64,000 bases of DNA from Pseudocercospora fijiensis CIRAD86 (taxonomy: Eukaryota > Ascomycota > Dothideomycetes > Mycosphaerellales > Mycosphaerellaceae), in contig NW_006921537.1 in the NCBI RefSeq assembly GCF_000340215.1, positions 2,507,011 to 2,571,010 of the forward strand, in the 5' to 3' direction. The position numbers were made by a program, and so were the translations under genes. Of the stretch, positions 31,320-44,332 are shown in pieces (within the stretch, counting starts at the first letter, position 1; every line of letters begins with the position of its first letter). The notes beneath the pieces were generated by a model. It made no database searches, was not told the origin of the DNA, and saw only the letters and a program-made list of their open reading frames with translations.

Positions 31320-32354
31320 CTAACTATATCTGTTACTATATAGATAAGCTTCGCTATATCTTTACTAGTATAGAAAACTAGAATTTTAGGGAATCTAATT
31401 ATTAGTTCCTAGAGTTTCTAATCTAAATTAATAAAGTATAGTATAATCGAGAGGAAGGAGGCTCTTATAGTCCGGCTTAACTAGCTATCGATAGTAATAG
31501 CTACTTAGTAAGTATTATAGAGAATCTTCCGAATATCGTTTAACGTAGCCTCTTTATTCTTTTTAAATATAGTATACTAGGTAGTTACGCCGAGAAATAG
31601 AAGGGGTAGTTTATAAGATATTATATATAGGTATATCTTCTATATAGACTCCCTTTTGTAGAAGTTTTCCGGAAGACTATTTATAGCTAGCATTTCGTTT
31701 ACTAGTTACTTTAAGTCTTCGGGGGAGAAAATTGAAATCGGTAGCCTTTAATCCTTAAGCTTCCTTTAGCGTAGCCTATAATAATTAGCTAGATCTAAGG
31801 GGATAATTAAAGTAGCCTATAGCTATATCCAGTAGCTATAGCCGGCAGCTATAGCCGGTAGCTATAGCCGGTATTTTAGAAGACGTACCTCTTTCTAGAA
31901 CGCTATATCTATATTAACCCTTATCTTCCCTTAGGATTCCTAATACCGTTTAGAATAGAGATAGTTAGTAGGCAATAAATTCCTATCCCCTAGTTTTAGG
32001 TATTTTAAGATTAAACCGTAAAAGTTATAGACAATTACTAGTTAACCTTTAAGTCGAGAAGTTATATAATAGTACAGTTACCCCTCTATAAAGAACTTCT
32101 GGAATATATCTATTCGCTCCTTACTGCTCTATCGTATTAAGTACTTCTATAGTTTATACTCTTTTAAACGTAAGTATAAAGGGAACTATATCTTGTAGAC
32201 CTATTAATTAAACTGCTCGGTATACTCGGGTTTCTAAAGATACGCCTAGCTAGCCTTTTTAAAGATATTTAGGCTAATACTCGATATTCTTATATCTCCG
32301 AATAGCCTTCTACTTAGACTCCGTAAAGGTAAGGACTAGGTAGTAGTACCCTAT
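31320..32354 (-). mobile_element. Inverted relic of element E (E3)
   Basis: The reverse complement matches E1 from about 21584 to about 22580, covering the transposase BED region, the GCCGGC-rich intron and the start of the RNase H-like core. Both ends are internal to E and no TIR is present, so this is a truncated fragment. The match ends abruptly where an LTR begins. Confidence 0.85.
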
Positions 32355-32550
32355 TATTAGGGCTAAAGAGGCTATACGTAATTGGTACATAACTAGGCCG
32401 AGTAAAGCTAGGGTCTCGATGCCTTAGGTAGGGCTTAGCGCTTAGCGTTAGGCTAACTTGCCTACCTTCCTCCCTCTCCTTCTAGATCCTTATCGGGTGC
32501 TGCTTGTACCTGCTGCTACCCTGTCTGCCTGCTAACATTACCCCTATTGT
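32355..32550 (+). repeat. LTR-like relic of the Gypsy A family
   Basis: TATTAGGGCTAAAGAGGC to CTGCTAACATTACCCC aligns with the 5' LTR of A3. The last 10-15 bp do not match the family end (CTTCTTACA), and no matching TSD is evident, so the right end is altered or recombined. Confidence 0.65.
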
Positions 32551-32599
32551 GGCTTCGTTTTGGTAGTAGAGACTAGCAATTGCCTATCGTGCCTACCAC

Positions 32600-34259
32600 T
32601 TCACAAGACATCTTAAATACCTAGTAAAAGGCTAAGAAGTTATAACTCGCTAGTAAATTAGTAGTCGACAAGACGATTAAAGACCTCCTATAGTAGACTT
32701 ACTTAGTATAGAAGGGTATTAGTACTAGACTAGGCAGTAAGTAACGGCTAGAATAGCTATATTTCTCGTACCCTAAGATAATTAATATCTATAACAATTA
32801 TCCGGATATGATAGTTACAGATTACACCTATAAAACTAACGAATACGGCTTGCTATTGCTTATAATTGCCTTACTTAATTAATTTAACTAAACCTTCCCT
32901 TTAGCGCTTATATTTATGCCTAGACAGGTAACTAAACAATATTCTATAGCTATTAGCTATATATAGAAGTTGCTATTAGGATACGATATGCCTCGGCTTG
33001 TAATCTATAACCGTAGTAGGGGACTAGTAGGGGCACTAGCAAGCGACTAGACTTGTTTATATATATAGCTCTATAGTCTACCGCTAGTATATTAGGCGTA
33101 TAGCAGAGGCTAATATAAAGGCCTTCCTTAGTACTAGGCTACCTAATCTATTAATAAGGCCGAGGATATTAAGTATAGCTATATAGGACTTTATAGACCT
33201 ATTTAATAAGGCTATTAACTCGCCGTCGGTTAAGTCGTTTATAATTAACTTAAAAGCCCTAGAGGGCGGCAAGATTGCCGCTCGTAAAGGTAAGCCTATA
33301 TAAGACTACTCGGATAATAAGGACTAGCAGATACTAGCTAGTTATATAGCTAATATATAGTAGGTTTACTAATAGCACTATATTAAGTACTAGATTAATA
33401 GGATACGCTATTTTAGCAATATAATAACCTCGCTAGTAGAAGGTTGTTACGCTAGTATAAAGGCATAGTTAACGACCTATAAGAATAATATCTATAGCTT
33501 TATTAACTAGATAGTGCCCTATTTCTAGTATTAGGTTAACCGCTATTAAGTAATAGTTAGATTCGAGATTATACGACTAGTAGTAGTATTCTTAAGCGAT
33601 CTATTCTACGCTAAAGTTATTAGCTATATTAGTATCTTCGCTCTACGTAAAGCGGTCGAGCGAAGGCCTAGGGCTCTTATACGCGCTAAGCTCGAGAAGT
33701 AGAAGTCTAATAGTTATAGCCTATTAGATTATACCTAGTATTATTAGAGAGTCTATAGCTTAAATTATATATACTAGATACTAGCACTTAAGGAGTCTAT
33801 AACCGGCATTCTTACTATTCGTATATTCGAGAAGTACTAGCGAGTACTAAGGAGCGATTATAATAGTAACGAGACAACTACTTACCGTACCTCAGAGCTA
33901 CTTAAGCGGATTAATAAGTAGCTTAGTCGTACGACTCGGCGTAAGGCTACTCCCCCTAAGCTAAGTAAATAGGCCGCTAGATAGGCCGCTATTAACTAGT
34001 AAGAAGCGATAAGATAGGCTAAGCTAGGGAGGCCTATTCTACCGCTACTAGTACTACGAGAACGTTTATATAAGGGCTATATATATATAAAACGGCCTAT
34101 AGGAGGTGTAAGTACGTTAAAGATAAAGTAGACTACTACTCTAGCTATTATAAGTATAGGTAGTATAATAGAAACCCTATGTCTACTTATTTACCTACTT
34201 AGGAAGGACCTCCGCCTACTCTAAGAACTCTACTAGTACCTACGGCGCTAGTAGATATA
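32600..34259 (+). pseudogene. MULE transposase (Mutator-like, element F), RIP-mutated
   Basis: The frame includes DLL-stop-stop-TYLV-x-KGISTRLGSK, then the MULE core: YPDMIVTDYTYKTNEYGLLLL (about 32800), FPLALIFMPRQVTKQYSIA, and VIYNRSRGLVGALAS (about 33000), where the second catalytic Asp is now Asn. A frame change near 33040 fits a lost intron or indel. It resumes with DLFNKAINSPSVKSF, ALEGGKIAARKGKPI, and IRYFSNIITSLVEGCYASIKA (33400), equivalent to the MULE 'H-F-x-N-x-T-S-x-V-E-G-x-H' motif with His now Tyr. The C-terminus has a Cys/Tyr-rich stretch near 34100 that may be a decayed zinc knuckle. Gypsy A2 interrupts it at 34260; the remainder may lie at 62995-63240. Confidence 0.8.
34255..34259. 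repeat. Target-site duplication of Gypsy A2 (ATATA, left)
   Basis: ATATA at 34255-34259 is repeated at 62995-62999, outside the two 189-bp LTRs. Confidence 0.85.
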
Positions 34260-34448
34260 TGTGATAAGGGTTATGTTAGCAGGTAGATAGAGTAGTAGTA
34301 GGTACGAGTAGTATTCGATAGAGATCTAGGAGGAGAAGGAGGAAGGCAGGCTAGTTAGCCTAACGCTAAGCGCTAAGCCCTGCCTAAGGCACTAAGACCC
34401 TAGCTTTACTCGAGCTAGTTATATGCCAATTACGTGTAACCTCTAATA
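34260..34448 (-). repeat. 3' LTR of Gypsy A2 (189 bp)
   Basis: TGTGATAAGGG to CCTCTAATA, matching 62806-62994 in length and sequence. Confidence 0.9.
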
Positions 34449-35713
34449 TACGCTTCCCTTCTAAAGGCCGCGCCCTCGTAGCCTGTCTATATTCTACAAC
34501 CTCTATTACTACTGACTTAGTAAGCCTAATAAGCTACTTAGCCCGCGCTAAATTAAATACTTAACTACCTAATTATATAACTATATCAAACCTTACCTCT
34601 AATATAATACAATATTTAACTCTAACTACGCTACCCCTATATATAATAAACCGTAAAGTAATATATATCTATAAGAATTAAGGGCCTTCGACTAATTATA
34701 ATACGAGCGCGTCTTCTCTGCTATTATGCTATAATAGGTAGACGTATGAGGTATTATAGCCCTGCCTCCGTTCTAAGTAATGTCGTACCGAGTTCTTTGC
34801 GTCTACTCTTAAAAGACCTAGCAATGTCCGTTTCTAAGGGTTGTCTGCTTCCGAGGGTTTGTTCTTATTATTACGAGGACTATTATTGTTCGTAGTTTCG
34901 CTAGCCCTAATTAGTTAGGTTTAGCAGCCTTTAATTGTTAATCTTATCTTATTTTTTTAGAAAAAACACAGTTCGTCTAGTTTCTATAGGTAAAGGCTAT
35001 TATAAGTATAATAGTTAAGGTTTGCCTCGCTTAAAGAATTAGAAAGATCGAGAAGTAACCTATTATCCGCAAGATCGACCCTAGCTAGCTTAGCTCTATA
35101 GTTTTGCCCTTAGTTAGTCTATTAGTCGCTTAACCTTTTTAGTCTCTAAGTCCTTCGAATAGCTTAACCTTTTTAACCTAGTTAGTATAGGTAAGGTTGT
35201 TTTTATAGGTATAGTAGCGATAATAGGTAAGGTTAGTAATAGTAGCGAGTAGGTAATATTAATAATAGCAGCGCTAGTCGTCTTAGCGCTAACTTTACCT
35301 CGCTTCCGATTTCCTTCTTCGACTAATAACGCACTCCGTAATACCGTTACTAATATAGCCGCGCCGGCCGTATCGCCCTTTAGTATAAGCGTAACGCCGT
35401 CGTTATTATTATTATTATTATTTATACGTACGCGCGCCGCCCTCGCCGATCGCCTAGGCCTCGAGGCCTCGATAGAAGGATAGAATAAGAGGGCGTTAGA
35501 AGGAGGGTCTAGTAGGGTGCGCTAGTAAAGGGATAGATCCCTTAAAAGAGTAGGCGATTAGTTAACGCGTTATAGCGCGCTTGTTAACGCTTAGTACGCG
35601 TTTGCTATAGTAGTATAGTCTTATTATCCTAGTTTACCGACCTCTAATTAGTTAGCTTAATAGCACCCTAGGGGTAGTATTGTCCCTAGGTCTCTCTAGC
35701 GGTTCTAGTAACA
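34449..35713. other. 3' non-coding region of Gypsy A2
   Basis: Equivalent to 1094-2332 of A1. It includes a short ATT microsatellite (35403-35423) and the decayed pol-end hairpin near 35650. No gene seen. Confidence 0.7.
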
Positions 35714-36431
35714 CTATAGGCCCTTAGTCTTCTTCTTATTCTTTATACTGTTCTAATACTTATCTAATAACTTAGTTATGTCTTTAAAAGAGGCTTTAGC
35801 TTCCTACGAGTCCTATTTAGGTAAATAGCCTTGCTATCTTAGGAGGTACTCCTTCTTGCCTTGCCTAGTCCGATGCTTTAGGATACGTTCTATAGACTAT
35901 AGCTCTTCGCCGTCGGCTAGTATCTCTTTATATTTAGTAGGGGCTTCTTTAGGGCCCCCGTAGTAGTAGTATAGTTTAAGGAGGGAGATATAGAAGGTGT
36001 TATAGATAGTATAGTGTAGTAGGAGCTATAACTAGTAGGCCTATATACCCTTAGCCTCTCGAATGCGGAATAGGCTAATGTATCTTAGTGCGAGCTTAGG
36101 CCTTGTTTTGCTATTAGGTAATAGGTGTTTACGGATATAGAGGTTCTTCGTACTTAGTATAACTATGTCGCCTTGCTTAAAGGTTATTAGCGTATAGTGC
36201 TTGTTATAGTAGGCCTTCTAATAGGCCTAGGCCTTTACTAGTTTGTTAGCTATCTTAGCGTAAATCTCTCGTATCTTTTAAACCCTCTCGATAGCCGCTA
36301 GTGTTTTAGAGGTTAGTACTTAATACGCTTCCCTTTCCTTACGCTTAGCCTCGAGCGATAGAGGGTCTTATAGCATAGTAGCGTTCTAGCCTATTATAGC
36401 TATATATAGTAACACCTTAGTTAATAAGTAG
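35714..36431 (-). pseudogene. Gypsy A2 pol C-terminus (integrase end and chromodomain)
   Basis: Minus-strand sequence matching 2333-3055 of A1: the chromodomain region (about 35735-35900) and the integrase C-terminal part, with the pol stop at 35714-35716. It is cut at 36431 by A3 and continues at 58034. Confidence 0.8.
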
Positions 36432-36627
36432 TGTTAGGGCTAAAGAGGCTATACGTAATTAGTATATAACTAGGCTAAGTAAAGCTAGGGTCTTAGTGCC
36501 TAAGGTAGGGCTTAGCGCTTAGCAATAGGCTAACTTGCCTACCTTTCTCCCTCTTCTCCTAGCTCCTTATCGAATACTACCTATACCTACTACTACCCTA
36601 TCTACCTGCTAATATATCCTTCTTATA
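36432..36627 (+). repeat. 5' LTR of Gypsy A3 (196 bp)
   Basis: TGTTAGGGCTAAAG to CCTTCTTATA (the family end CTTCTTACA with CA to TA). It is preceded by the TSD AGTAG. Confidence 0.92.
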
Positions 36628-36884
36628 TAGTATTCGATCTACCCTTTAAGGGCAGTAGCTAGATAGTCCTTATTTCAAGCTTTTAGCGGTATAGCTACGA
36701 AAACTATTAATTTAACTATATTACGCCCGAAGAACGGGACCTATACGTACTATTCTACTAAAACAACCGTACTAATTATTAAGCAAGGCCTTCTATACGG
36801 CCTATTATACTAAGTTAATCGCACTAAGTCGATATCTACTAATTCCGCTATATCTGTACTATAAGGGGCTACAATACATTATTA

Positions 36885-39404
36885 GTGCTATCCCTTATTA
36901 CAATAGCCGGCTTATTACGAAACAACAATAATAACAACCGCGGCGCCGCTAGTAGCGCTAGCAATAACAATGCTAGTAGTACAGTTCCCGCTAAAGTGCC
37001 TACTAAAGCACCTACTAAAGAGCCTACTACTAGGCCTACCGAAGAACCTATAGTCCTAGGTAATAATCTAGAATTGCCTATTAACGATATACTTAACAAT
37101 ATTGTTAATCGACGATATAGCTAACTAGCCTTTAGCCCCTAGCTAGTAGCGAGACTCTAAGAAGCTACCTAAAACAGGCTCGCTGCTTTACGCTAAGAAT
37201 AACAGCTAAAGGATAACCTCCTTAAGCTTCGCCGCCTTTAGGAAGCCCCGACAACTACTGCTAAACTAATAGTAGGACCTTCCTCGCTATTAGCCTAGAA
37301 GAAGGACGCTAAGCTTAAGAACTGTACCGTATTTAACGGCTCTAGCCGCAAGCAGTATAATAATTATATACGCGATTATAAGCTTAACTAACGAAACGCG
37401 CCTAGGGCTCTTCTAGACGACTATTCCTTAGTTGTCTACGCTATGCAGTATATTAATAGCGACCTAAAACGTACCTAGGATAACCATTTTAACTCCCTCG
37501 ATAACTAGACCGCTGTTTAGTAGCAAACCTATAAAACTATTATGCTAGACACCCTAGGAAACCCTATACTAAGGCAACAATACGCTTAGGACTAGTATCT
37601 TCGAGCTAAATAAAAGACTAATTAATCGGCTCGCTTATTCGAGGCCTATTTAAAGACCCTAGAAGACGACCTTCCGCCTAAGACTAATTCTATATAGATC
37701 TCTAAGATACGCCTAAAACTTAGATAGGAGCTTATCCTTAAATTAGACCGCCGTCGTATATTCGAATAGGCCAATCTAATATACATTTAATTTATAGTCG
37801 AGGTAGAAACAGCTAAACGAGCTATCTAGCTCTAATAACGACTAGAATCGAGGATCCGACTAGCTAGTACTAACCGTAGCAACCGTAGCTACGGAGGAAA
37901 CTAAGGTTCCTACTAGAACAACAATGCTAATAATAACAGTAACAACGACCGTAGAAGAGGCCGTAGCCGGCGGCTATATAGAGGAGGCCGTAATAGGGGC
38001 CGTAGAAGGGGCTCGTATCCCTATAATACTAATCGCTTAACTAATAATAGCAGCAATAGCGGCTATAGCAATCCCCTAACCGGATTGAAATGCTTTAATT
38101 GTAATAGTACTAGCTATCTACTAGGCTAATGCGACAAACCTAAGGACTAGGCCCGAATTGACCGTACTACCGCTAAGCACCGAAAGTACCTTTTAGTAGC
38201 TAACGCTACCCCTATAGGCTAACCTTTAAAAAAAGAACAAGCGCCGTACTAACTATTAGCCTTATACGGCGTAAAACCATCGATATTATGCTAGCTATTA
38301 TACGTACCTGTCTTATATAGGATACGTATAGAACTACCTATTAAACTAAGGTTATACTAGATCTAGGAAATTTAGTTAGCGCCCTTATTAATTACCGCCT
38401 AGCCAAGCAATTAGATCTCCGACAATTGCCTAGAACTAATATGCTAACCCTTGCTTAGTTTAATAACGCTCGGCACTTAACCTATAGAGCCTACTATATT
38501 CCTATAGTTCTAAAGGACGACCTCGGCAATAAGCGTTTGTTAGACTTTACTGCCTATATAGTAGACATAGACAACCTCCTATCTAATATTGTTATTAGCA
38601 ACTCTATTCTTAAGTACTATACTATAGTTATAGACTTAGGCAGTTAATAGTAGCGATTTAGGATCGCTAGGAGAGAGAATATTAAACATATTAATATTAG
38701 CGAGTGCCCTAACAATATTAAGGTTCTGTTTATTAGTACCCTAATACTAGCCTCCGCCTTAGCTAATCCGACTACCGACCTACTCGGTAGTAATAACAAT
38801 AAACCTGTGCCCCCTAATAGTATAGACCCTAATTAGCTTACTCGTATACTATAGCCTATTCGAGAGACCTATATCGATATGTTTAAACACTACCTAGCAT
38901 CGATATTGCCTATATTTAAAGAGACGGACTATAAGATCGATATTGTATAGGGCAAGGAGGTTCCTTTTAGGCCCCTCTACAACCTTAGTAAACGGGAGCT
39001 TGCTATACTGCGTAAGTACCTAGATAAGAACCTAGCTAATAGTCGAATTTAGTATAGCAATAGCCCTGCTAGTATACCTATCCTATTCGTACCGAAGAAG
39101 GATAGTAGCCTACGCCTATATATCGACTATCGTAGGCTTAACGCCGTTACTATTAAAGACCGCTGTCTACTTCCGCTTATTAATAAGACCCTCGATCGCC
39201 TTTCTAGCGCCTGTTTCTATACTATATTAGACATTAAGGATGCGTACTATCGTATCTGCATTCGTAAGGGCGATAAATAGAAGACAGCCTTCTATACTCG
39301 CTATAGCTATTTCGAGTATTTAGTAATGCTATTTGGCCTAGCTAATGCCCCTGCTACATTCTAGTCCTATATTAATCGGGCCCTTTTAGGCCTATTAGAC
39401 TACC
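36885..39404 (+). pseudogene. Gypsy A3 gag and 5' part of pol
   Basis: Gag opens with an Asn-rich, then Pro/Thr/Lys-rich segment (36885-37124, 79 open codons). The capsid region follows, then an Arg/Gly-rich stretch (NRSNRSYGGN, about 37870-38020) and a CCHC knuckle at about 38090-38130 with His now Tyr. The retropepsin-like site VILDLGNLVSALI lies near 38350. RT starts around 38870 with KREVPF-like and NLSKRELAILRKYL segments and IDYRRLNAVTIKDR near 39120. The frame stops at LYIVYL, inside the YLDD catalytic motif, where the LINE inserted. The start codon of gag is not identifiable. Confidence 0.85.
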
Positions 39405-39421
39405 TCTATATAGTTTACCTA
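39405..39421. repeat. 17-bp target-site duplication of the LINE (left)
   Basis: TCTATATAGTTTACCTA at 39405-39421 is repeated at 44316-44332. The site is the codons for the RT YLDD motif of A3. Confidence 0.92.
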
Positions 39422-39589
39422 AAGACTATTATATACCTATAGTAAGAGGTTAGAAATAGCAGCGAACAATCAGAGACGAAGGGAAGACAGTTAAGAAGGA
39501 AGGGAGGACGAATAGAAAGCACTATATACTAGGGCAGAGGAGGTACTAAAGGCGGAAGATAGAAGAACCCCTAAGAGGGTATATAGGAT

Positions 39590-40680
39590 AATGATCTTAG
39601 AACTCCTTAGAGGACTAAAAGCAATCTATAACTAGGCAAGCTACGTAATTACAAAGGTAGCTAATACAGTCGTAGCAAAGATTACGAAGAAACAATAGGA
39701 GATAAGCCTAAACTACCGCACCTAGGCAGTAGTAGCTAGTTAGGAGGCGCTAAAACCCCCGAGGACAGTAGTTAGAGTCTACATTACGGACCTATAGGAG
39801 CAAAAGGAAATCTAAGGACTTATAGGGAAAGAGATTGTAGAAAGAATTGCAGTTAAAGAGGTAATTAGGGCTAGGAACGAAGGTAAAGGGGTAATTAAGC
39901 TATTTATAGCATAAGAGTAGGACAAAAAGAAGCTAGAAACACAAAAAGAATAGACAACTAAGATAGGGAAAACAGTAAAGGTCTCCTAACAGCAATTTAT
40001 AATTATAGCCTATAGTATAATAAGAAGCTTTAAGGAAGAATAGGATATTAAGAGCCTATAGAGACAAAACTAAGCTATATACCTAGGCCTAAAGATTATA
40101 AAAGTGGTATAGATCAAAAGGAAAATCGAAGAGACTAAGAAGCAGTCTTCCCTAATTATCTAGGTAGGGAGTATAGAGCAAGCTAATATAGTACTAGACT
40201 AGGGGTTGTTCTAGGACTTTAAAAGATTAGAAACAGAGATATATAGAAGCAACTACAGGATAATATAGTACTTCAAATGTTAATACTATAGACACTTAGC
40301 AGCTAAGTGTATAAAGACAACTAACACCTACTCCTATTATATAGGGGATTACTAGGTTAAAGAATACAAAGTATATAAGGGAGAAGCAAGATATATATAC
40401 TATACTAAAAGATACCCCTCTTAGGCGAAGGAATGCCTAGTAAGAATACAGGCAGCTAGGAAGGCAAAGGAAGCTAGAATTAATATACTAAAAAGATATA
40501 CAATAAGCTAGGGCAGCTAGATACAGAAGCAACCTAGCTAAGTGCTATAAAAGAGGTCTAGACAAGATAATAGGTTTACATTTAGGGCCTTACTAGTATA
40601 AGAGAGTTACTAGCAACTAGGGAGACTAAGATACCTTAACATTGTAGGAAAGGAAGCAGGGCAGACAAAGCTTAGTTAAA
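39590..40680 (+). pseudogene. LINE ORF1 (Gag-like, zinc knuckle)
   Basis: The frame contains LRGLKAIYN, ASYVITKVANTVVAKITKKQ, a basic middle segment and a knuckle at about 40260-40310, YFKC-stop-YYRHLAAKC. This is a CX2CX4HX4C pattern whose first Cys is now Tyr. A second Cys/Tyr-rich stretch follows (to about 40440). It would bind element RNA to form the ribonucleoprotein. Limits are approximate because of RIP stops. Confidence 0.75.
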
Positions 40681-40769
40681 TGTTAGTCTAAAGTAAGGGA
40701 AAACTAAAGGAAAGCTTATAGGGAAATAATATAGATAAAACCTAATAAACATTGCAATATTACTAAACA

Positions 40770-43700
40770 TTATATAGTACAATGTCAACAAGAGCAAAGA
40801 CAAGGTATAGAGGAGCTTCCTTTAAGCACTAAACCTAAAAGAACATTATATTATTGCAATCTAAGAGCCCTAGCTTAACCTATATATAAAGAGACTAGCA
40901 ATAGTTAAAGACCTAAGATACTACCTAATTATCTACAACTAGGGAGCCCTAAGGACATATATCTATATTAGTAAGGAGATAGATATAGAAACCTAGTAGG
41001 CTATACTATAGGAGGATAGGGACCTAATATTAGTTTAAGTAGAGACATCCTAAGGTACACTCTAAGTCTACTATATATACAACCTACTACTAGACTTAAG
41101 AAGCAGTACCTAACTAAAAACCCTAGAAAGACTACCTAGAGTTATCTAGGGGAACACCTACTAAATCCTACTTAGGGATTTCAACCTCTACTACCCCCTC
41201 TAGGGCTTAGACTTTACCCTAGCTTACTACTTCCTAGTAGGAAGACTAATTGATATATTAGAGAGGGAAGGAATAGAAATTGTTACCCTAAAGGGACTAA
41301 TTACTTAGGAGGCAAGAGGAAGCAGTAGTATACTAGACCTATACTTTACATTATATTAGATTAGGAATAGGATTACAAGATGTAGGGTTAACTAGGAACT
41401 AGAAGAATTATTAGACCACTTCCCGGTATAGATTAAGCTTAATATCTAAGCTAATTAGGAAAGGGGACTAGAGGAGAAGCTTAACTAGAAAGGTGCCTAA
41501 TAGGATAGGATTAGGGAGGAACTAGAAAGGGACCTAAAACTAGAGGAACTCTTAACAAAGTACCTACTAAGGCTAGAGGACATTAACAAGGCAGTAGAAG
41601 AACTAATAGGAATCCTAAAACAGGTAGCTAGAAAGCATACCCTAGCAAAGAAATATTTACTATACTAGCAACTATACTAGACTAGTGAGTATATAAGGAA
41701 GGTTAAAGTAGCAAGGAAGGCTAGGAGGTAGTAGATACAAACCTATACCTAGGAAGCATAGGACAACTATAATAAAGCCTACTAGGAAAAGAAGATCTAG
41801 ATTAAGAAAGATAAGATATAGGAATAGAGATCTATAATAGGAATAATTATAAAGAAACTAGAGGAGATATAGAGGATAGCTAAATAGGCAAGGAGACCTA
41901 AACAGGATAAGGACATACTACTACAATTCCCGGACATTATAGACTAACAAGGATAAATATAGACTATAATAGAAGGGAAAGTAAGAGCCTTAGGCTAATA
42001 CTTCTTCTATAGAAAAGTATAAGCAGACCTATTAGATATAAAGGAGAAAGAATAAGAGACTCTACTACTAGGTATACTAAGAGATACCTAGGTTAAACCC
42101 GAAACTATTAAAAGGATCCTAAAGAAAATTCTAGGCAATAAGGCACTAGGAGAAGACAAGATCTATAACAAACTTCTAAAAGTATATAGGAAGGGGCTAG
42201 CCCTAGTACTAGCTAATATCTTTTTATAAAGCCTAGCACTAGGACACTACCTAAGACTATTTAGGAAGTCCCTAATAGTAGTGCTAAGGAAGCCCTAGAA
42301 GGAAGACTATATATAGCTTAAGGCCTATAGACCAATAGCCCTACTTAATACAATAGGCAAGGTGCTAGAAAAAATTGTCGCTAAAAGGCTAATAACCTTT
42401 GCCGAGGAAAGGAACATCCTTCCTAAAGGCTAGATAGGAGGAAGAAAGAAGAGGTTAACACTAACAGCTATAGAACTAATTATAGAATAGATTAAGTATA
42501 TCTAGCACTATAGTTAAAACTAGGTAGCAACCCTCCCCTCCCTTAATATCTTAGGAGCCTTTAATAATGTCTCCTATAAAAGGCTCCTATATATACTCAA
42601 ATAGAAAGCTATACTAAACTAGATAGTATAATTTATCTAGTCCTTCCTATAGGAAAGATCAATATAGCTTATTCTAGGCAAATTCAAATTAGACCTAATG
42701 CTAACTAAAAAGGGAATCCCCTAAGGATTAACACTCTCCCTAATCCTCTTCCTTATCTTTATAGCAGACCTACTCCTACTCCTAGAATTAAAAAACACAT
42801 TAGCATTAGGGTTTGTAGATAATATAAATATCCTAGCCTAGTCTAAGACAACAGAAACTAACTACAAGATCCTAGAAGAGAAGCACTAGGAGTATGAAAA
42901 ATAGGTAAGGAGGTATAGAGTAAAATTCGCCCTAGAAAAGTACTAGCTTATCTACTTTAGTAAGGCTAAATCAACCTATAATATAAAGCAATCAATTACT
43001 ATCTAAGGCTTTAAAACCCAACTATTAGCAGAGCTTAGGGTACTAGGGATCTAGCTAGATCTAAAACTGAATTAGGGACTATAAGTAAAGAAGGCAAAGT
43101 AGAGGGCAGATGCTAATATGCAATCTATTAATAGGCTTATAGCCTCTATATAGGGGGCTACATTCGAGAAAGCTAAAGTTATATACAAAGCAATTGTTAA
43201 GCTAGCAATGCTATATAGAGTATAGATATAGACAGCCTAGGAGAAAACACTAAAGAGGATTAAGTAACTAGTTAGCAGGTCCTAAACCTAAAGCCTAAAG
43301 AAAATCCTAGGAGTATATAAAACTATACTAACAAGGGTAGTAGAAATAGAATTAGGGATCCTACTAGTTAAACAATACTTTAAGGGACTAAGATACTAAT
43401 ATATAGTAAAGACAATGGAATACCTAGCCTAACAGACTATCTAAAAGGCACTAGACAAGATAAAAGCCTAGTACATTAGGACTAGGAGGCGAGACAGACT
43501 ATAAATAACTCCCTAGAAAGTCAAAGACCTAGAGCAATATAGAGTCTTAATAAGAGAAATGCTAGAGAAAGAGCTTTAGGGACTAAATATAAGGCTAAAG
43601 GAAGACAAGCTAAAGGGAGAGAAACAAAGCCTAGCAGAATCAATTGCTAGATATCTATAGGAGCAGGAATAGAATAAAACACAAGTTAGACTAGGAACCC

Positions 43701-44200
43701 TAAAGGTACTAATCAAATTTAGTCAATATAACTACTAGCTCTATAAGGACCTAAATAGGGCCGAGGCAAGCCTAGCTATCTAAATTAGATCTAAGCATAT
43801 TAGACTTAGATCTTACCTATTTAGAAGAAACGTCCTAGGAATTAAAAGCAGGGCTTACTAATATAGCTACTAATCTTAGAACCCTAAGCATATACTGCTA
43901 GTCTGCCCTTAATAGTTAGAAGGTAGAAGTAATTAGAGACTAAAAGCAATAGAAAGGGAATATAATAAGCTAATCTAGAGCAAAGAAGACCTAAAGAGGA
44001 TAGTAAAGTGGATTATTAAACAGGGATTTATACAACAATTCGTACTAGTAAGGGAAACTAAGGAGTAGATAAGAAGGAGGGAAGAAGAGGGGGAAAGAAG
44101 GGCAGGGCAGTAGGCAAGGTAGTTAGAGGGTAACAACTATAATACTAGTATACCCTAGAGGAAGGAAAACAAGGAAACGAGGAAGATTAACACTTATAAA
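40770..44200 (+). pseudogene. LINE ORF2 (endonuclease, reverse transcriptase)
   Basis: The endonuclease part has RDFNLYYPL (from GDFNxHHP) near 41170 and GSSSILDLYFTLY near 41330. RT has YRPIALLNTIGKVLEKIVAKRL near 42330, LNILGAFNNVSYKRLL near 42540 (Asp to Asn), GIPQG-like KKGIP-stop-GLTLSLILFL near 42710, and FVDNINILA near 42815, the catalytic F/YxDD with the second Asp now Asn. The C-terminus has a Y-S-Y...HILLVCP motif near 43860-43910, the decayed CCHC of fungal LINEs. It would nick the target and prime reverse transcription there. Inactive. Confidence 0.88.
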
Positions 44201-44332
44201 CAGGATAGGAGAGAGGTTTTTACTAACTAAGTTGGTTTCCTACCTAAAACAATATATAGAAATAGACCTACATAGGCCGAAAGGCACTACAACAGGCAAA
44301 TGAAATATCTATCTATCTATATAGTTTACCTA

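Larger units (their letters stand above)
39422..44315 (+). mobile_element. Tad-like LINE (non-LTR retrotransposon), about 4.9 kb
   Basis: Bounded by a 17-bp TSD and ending in a short ATCT repeat tail (about 44305-44315), as in many fungal LINEs. It has two frames: ORF1 with a zinc knuckle, ORF2 with AP-like endonuclease, reverse transcriptase and a C-terminal CCHC-like motif. It is heavily RIP-mutated. No LTRs. Confidence 0.9.
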
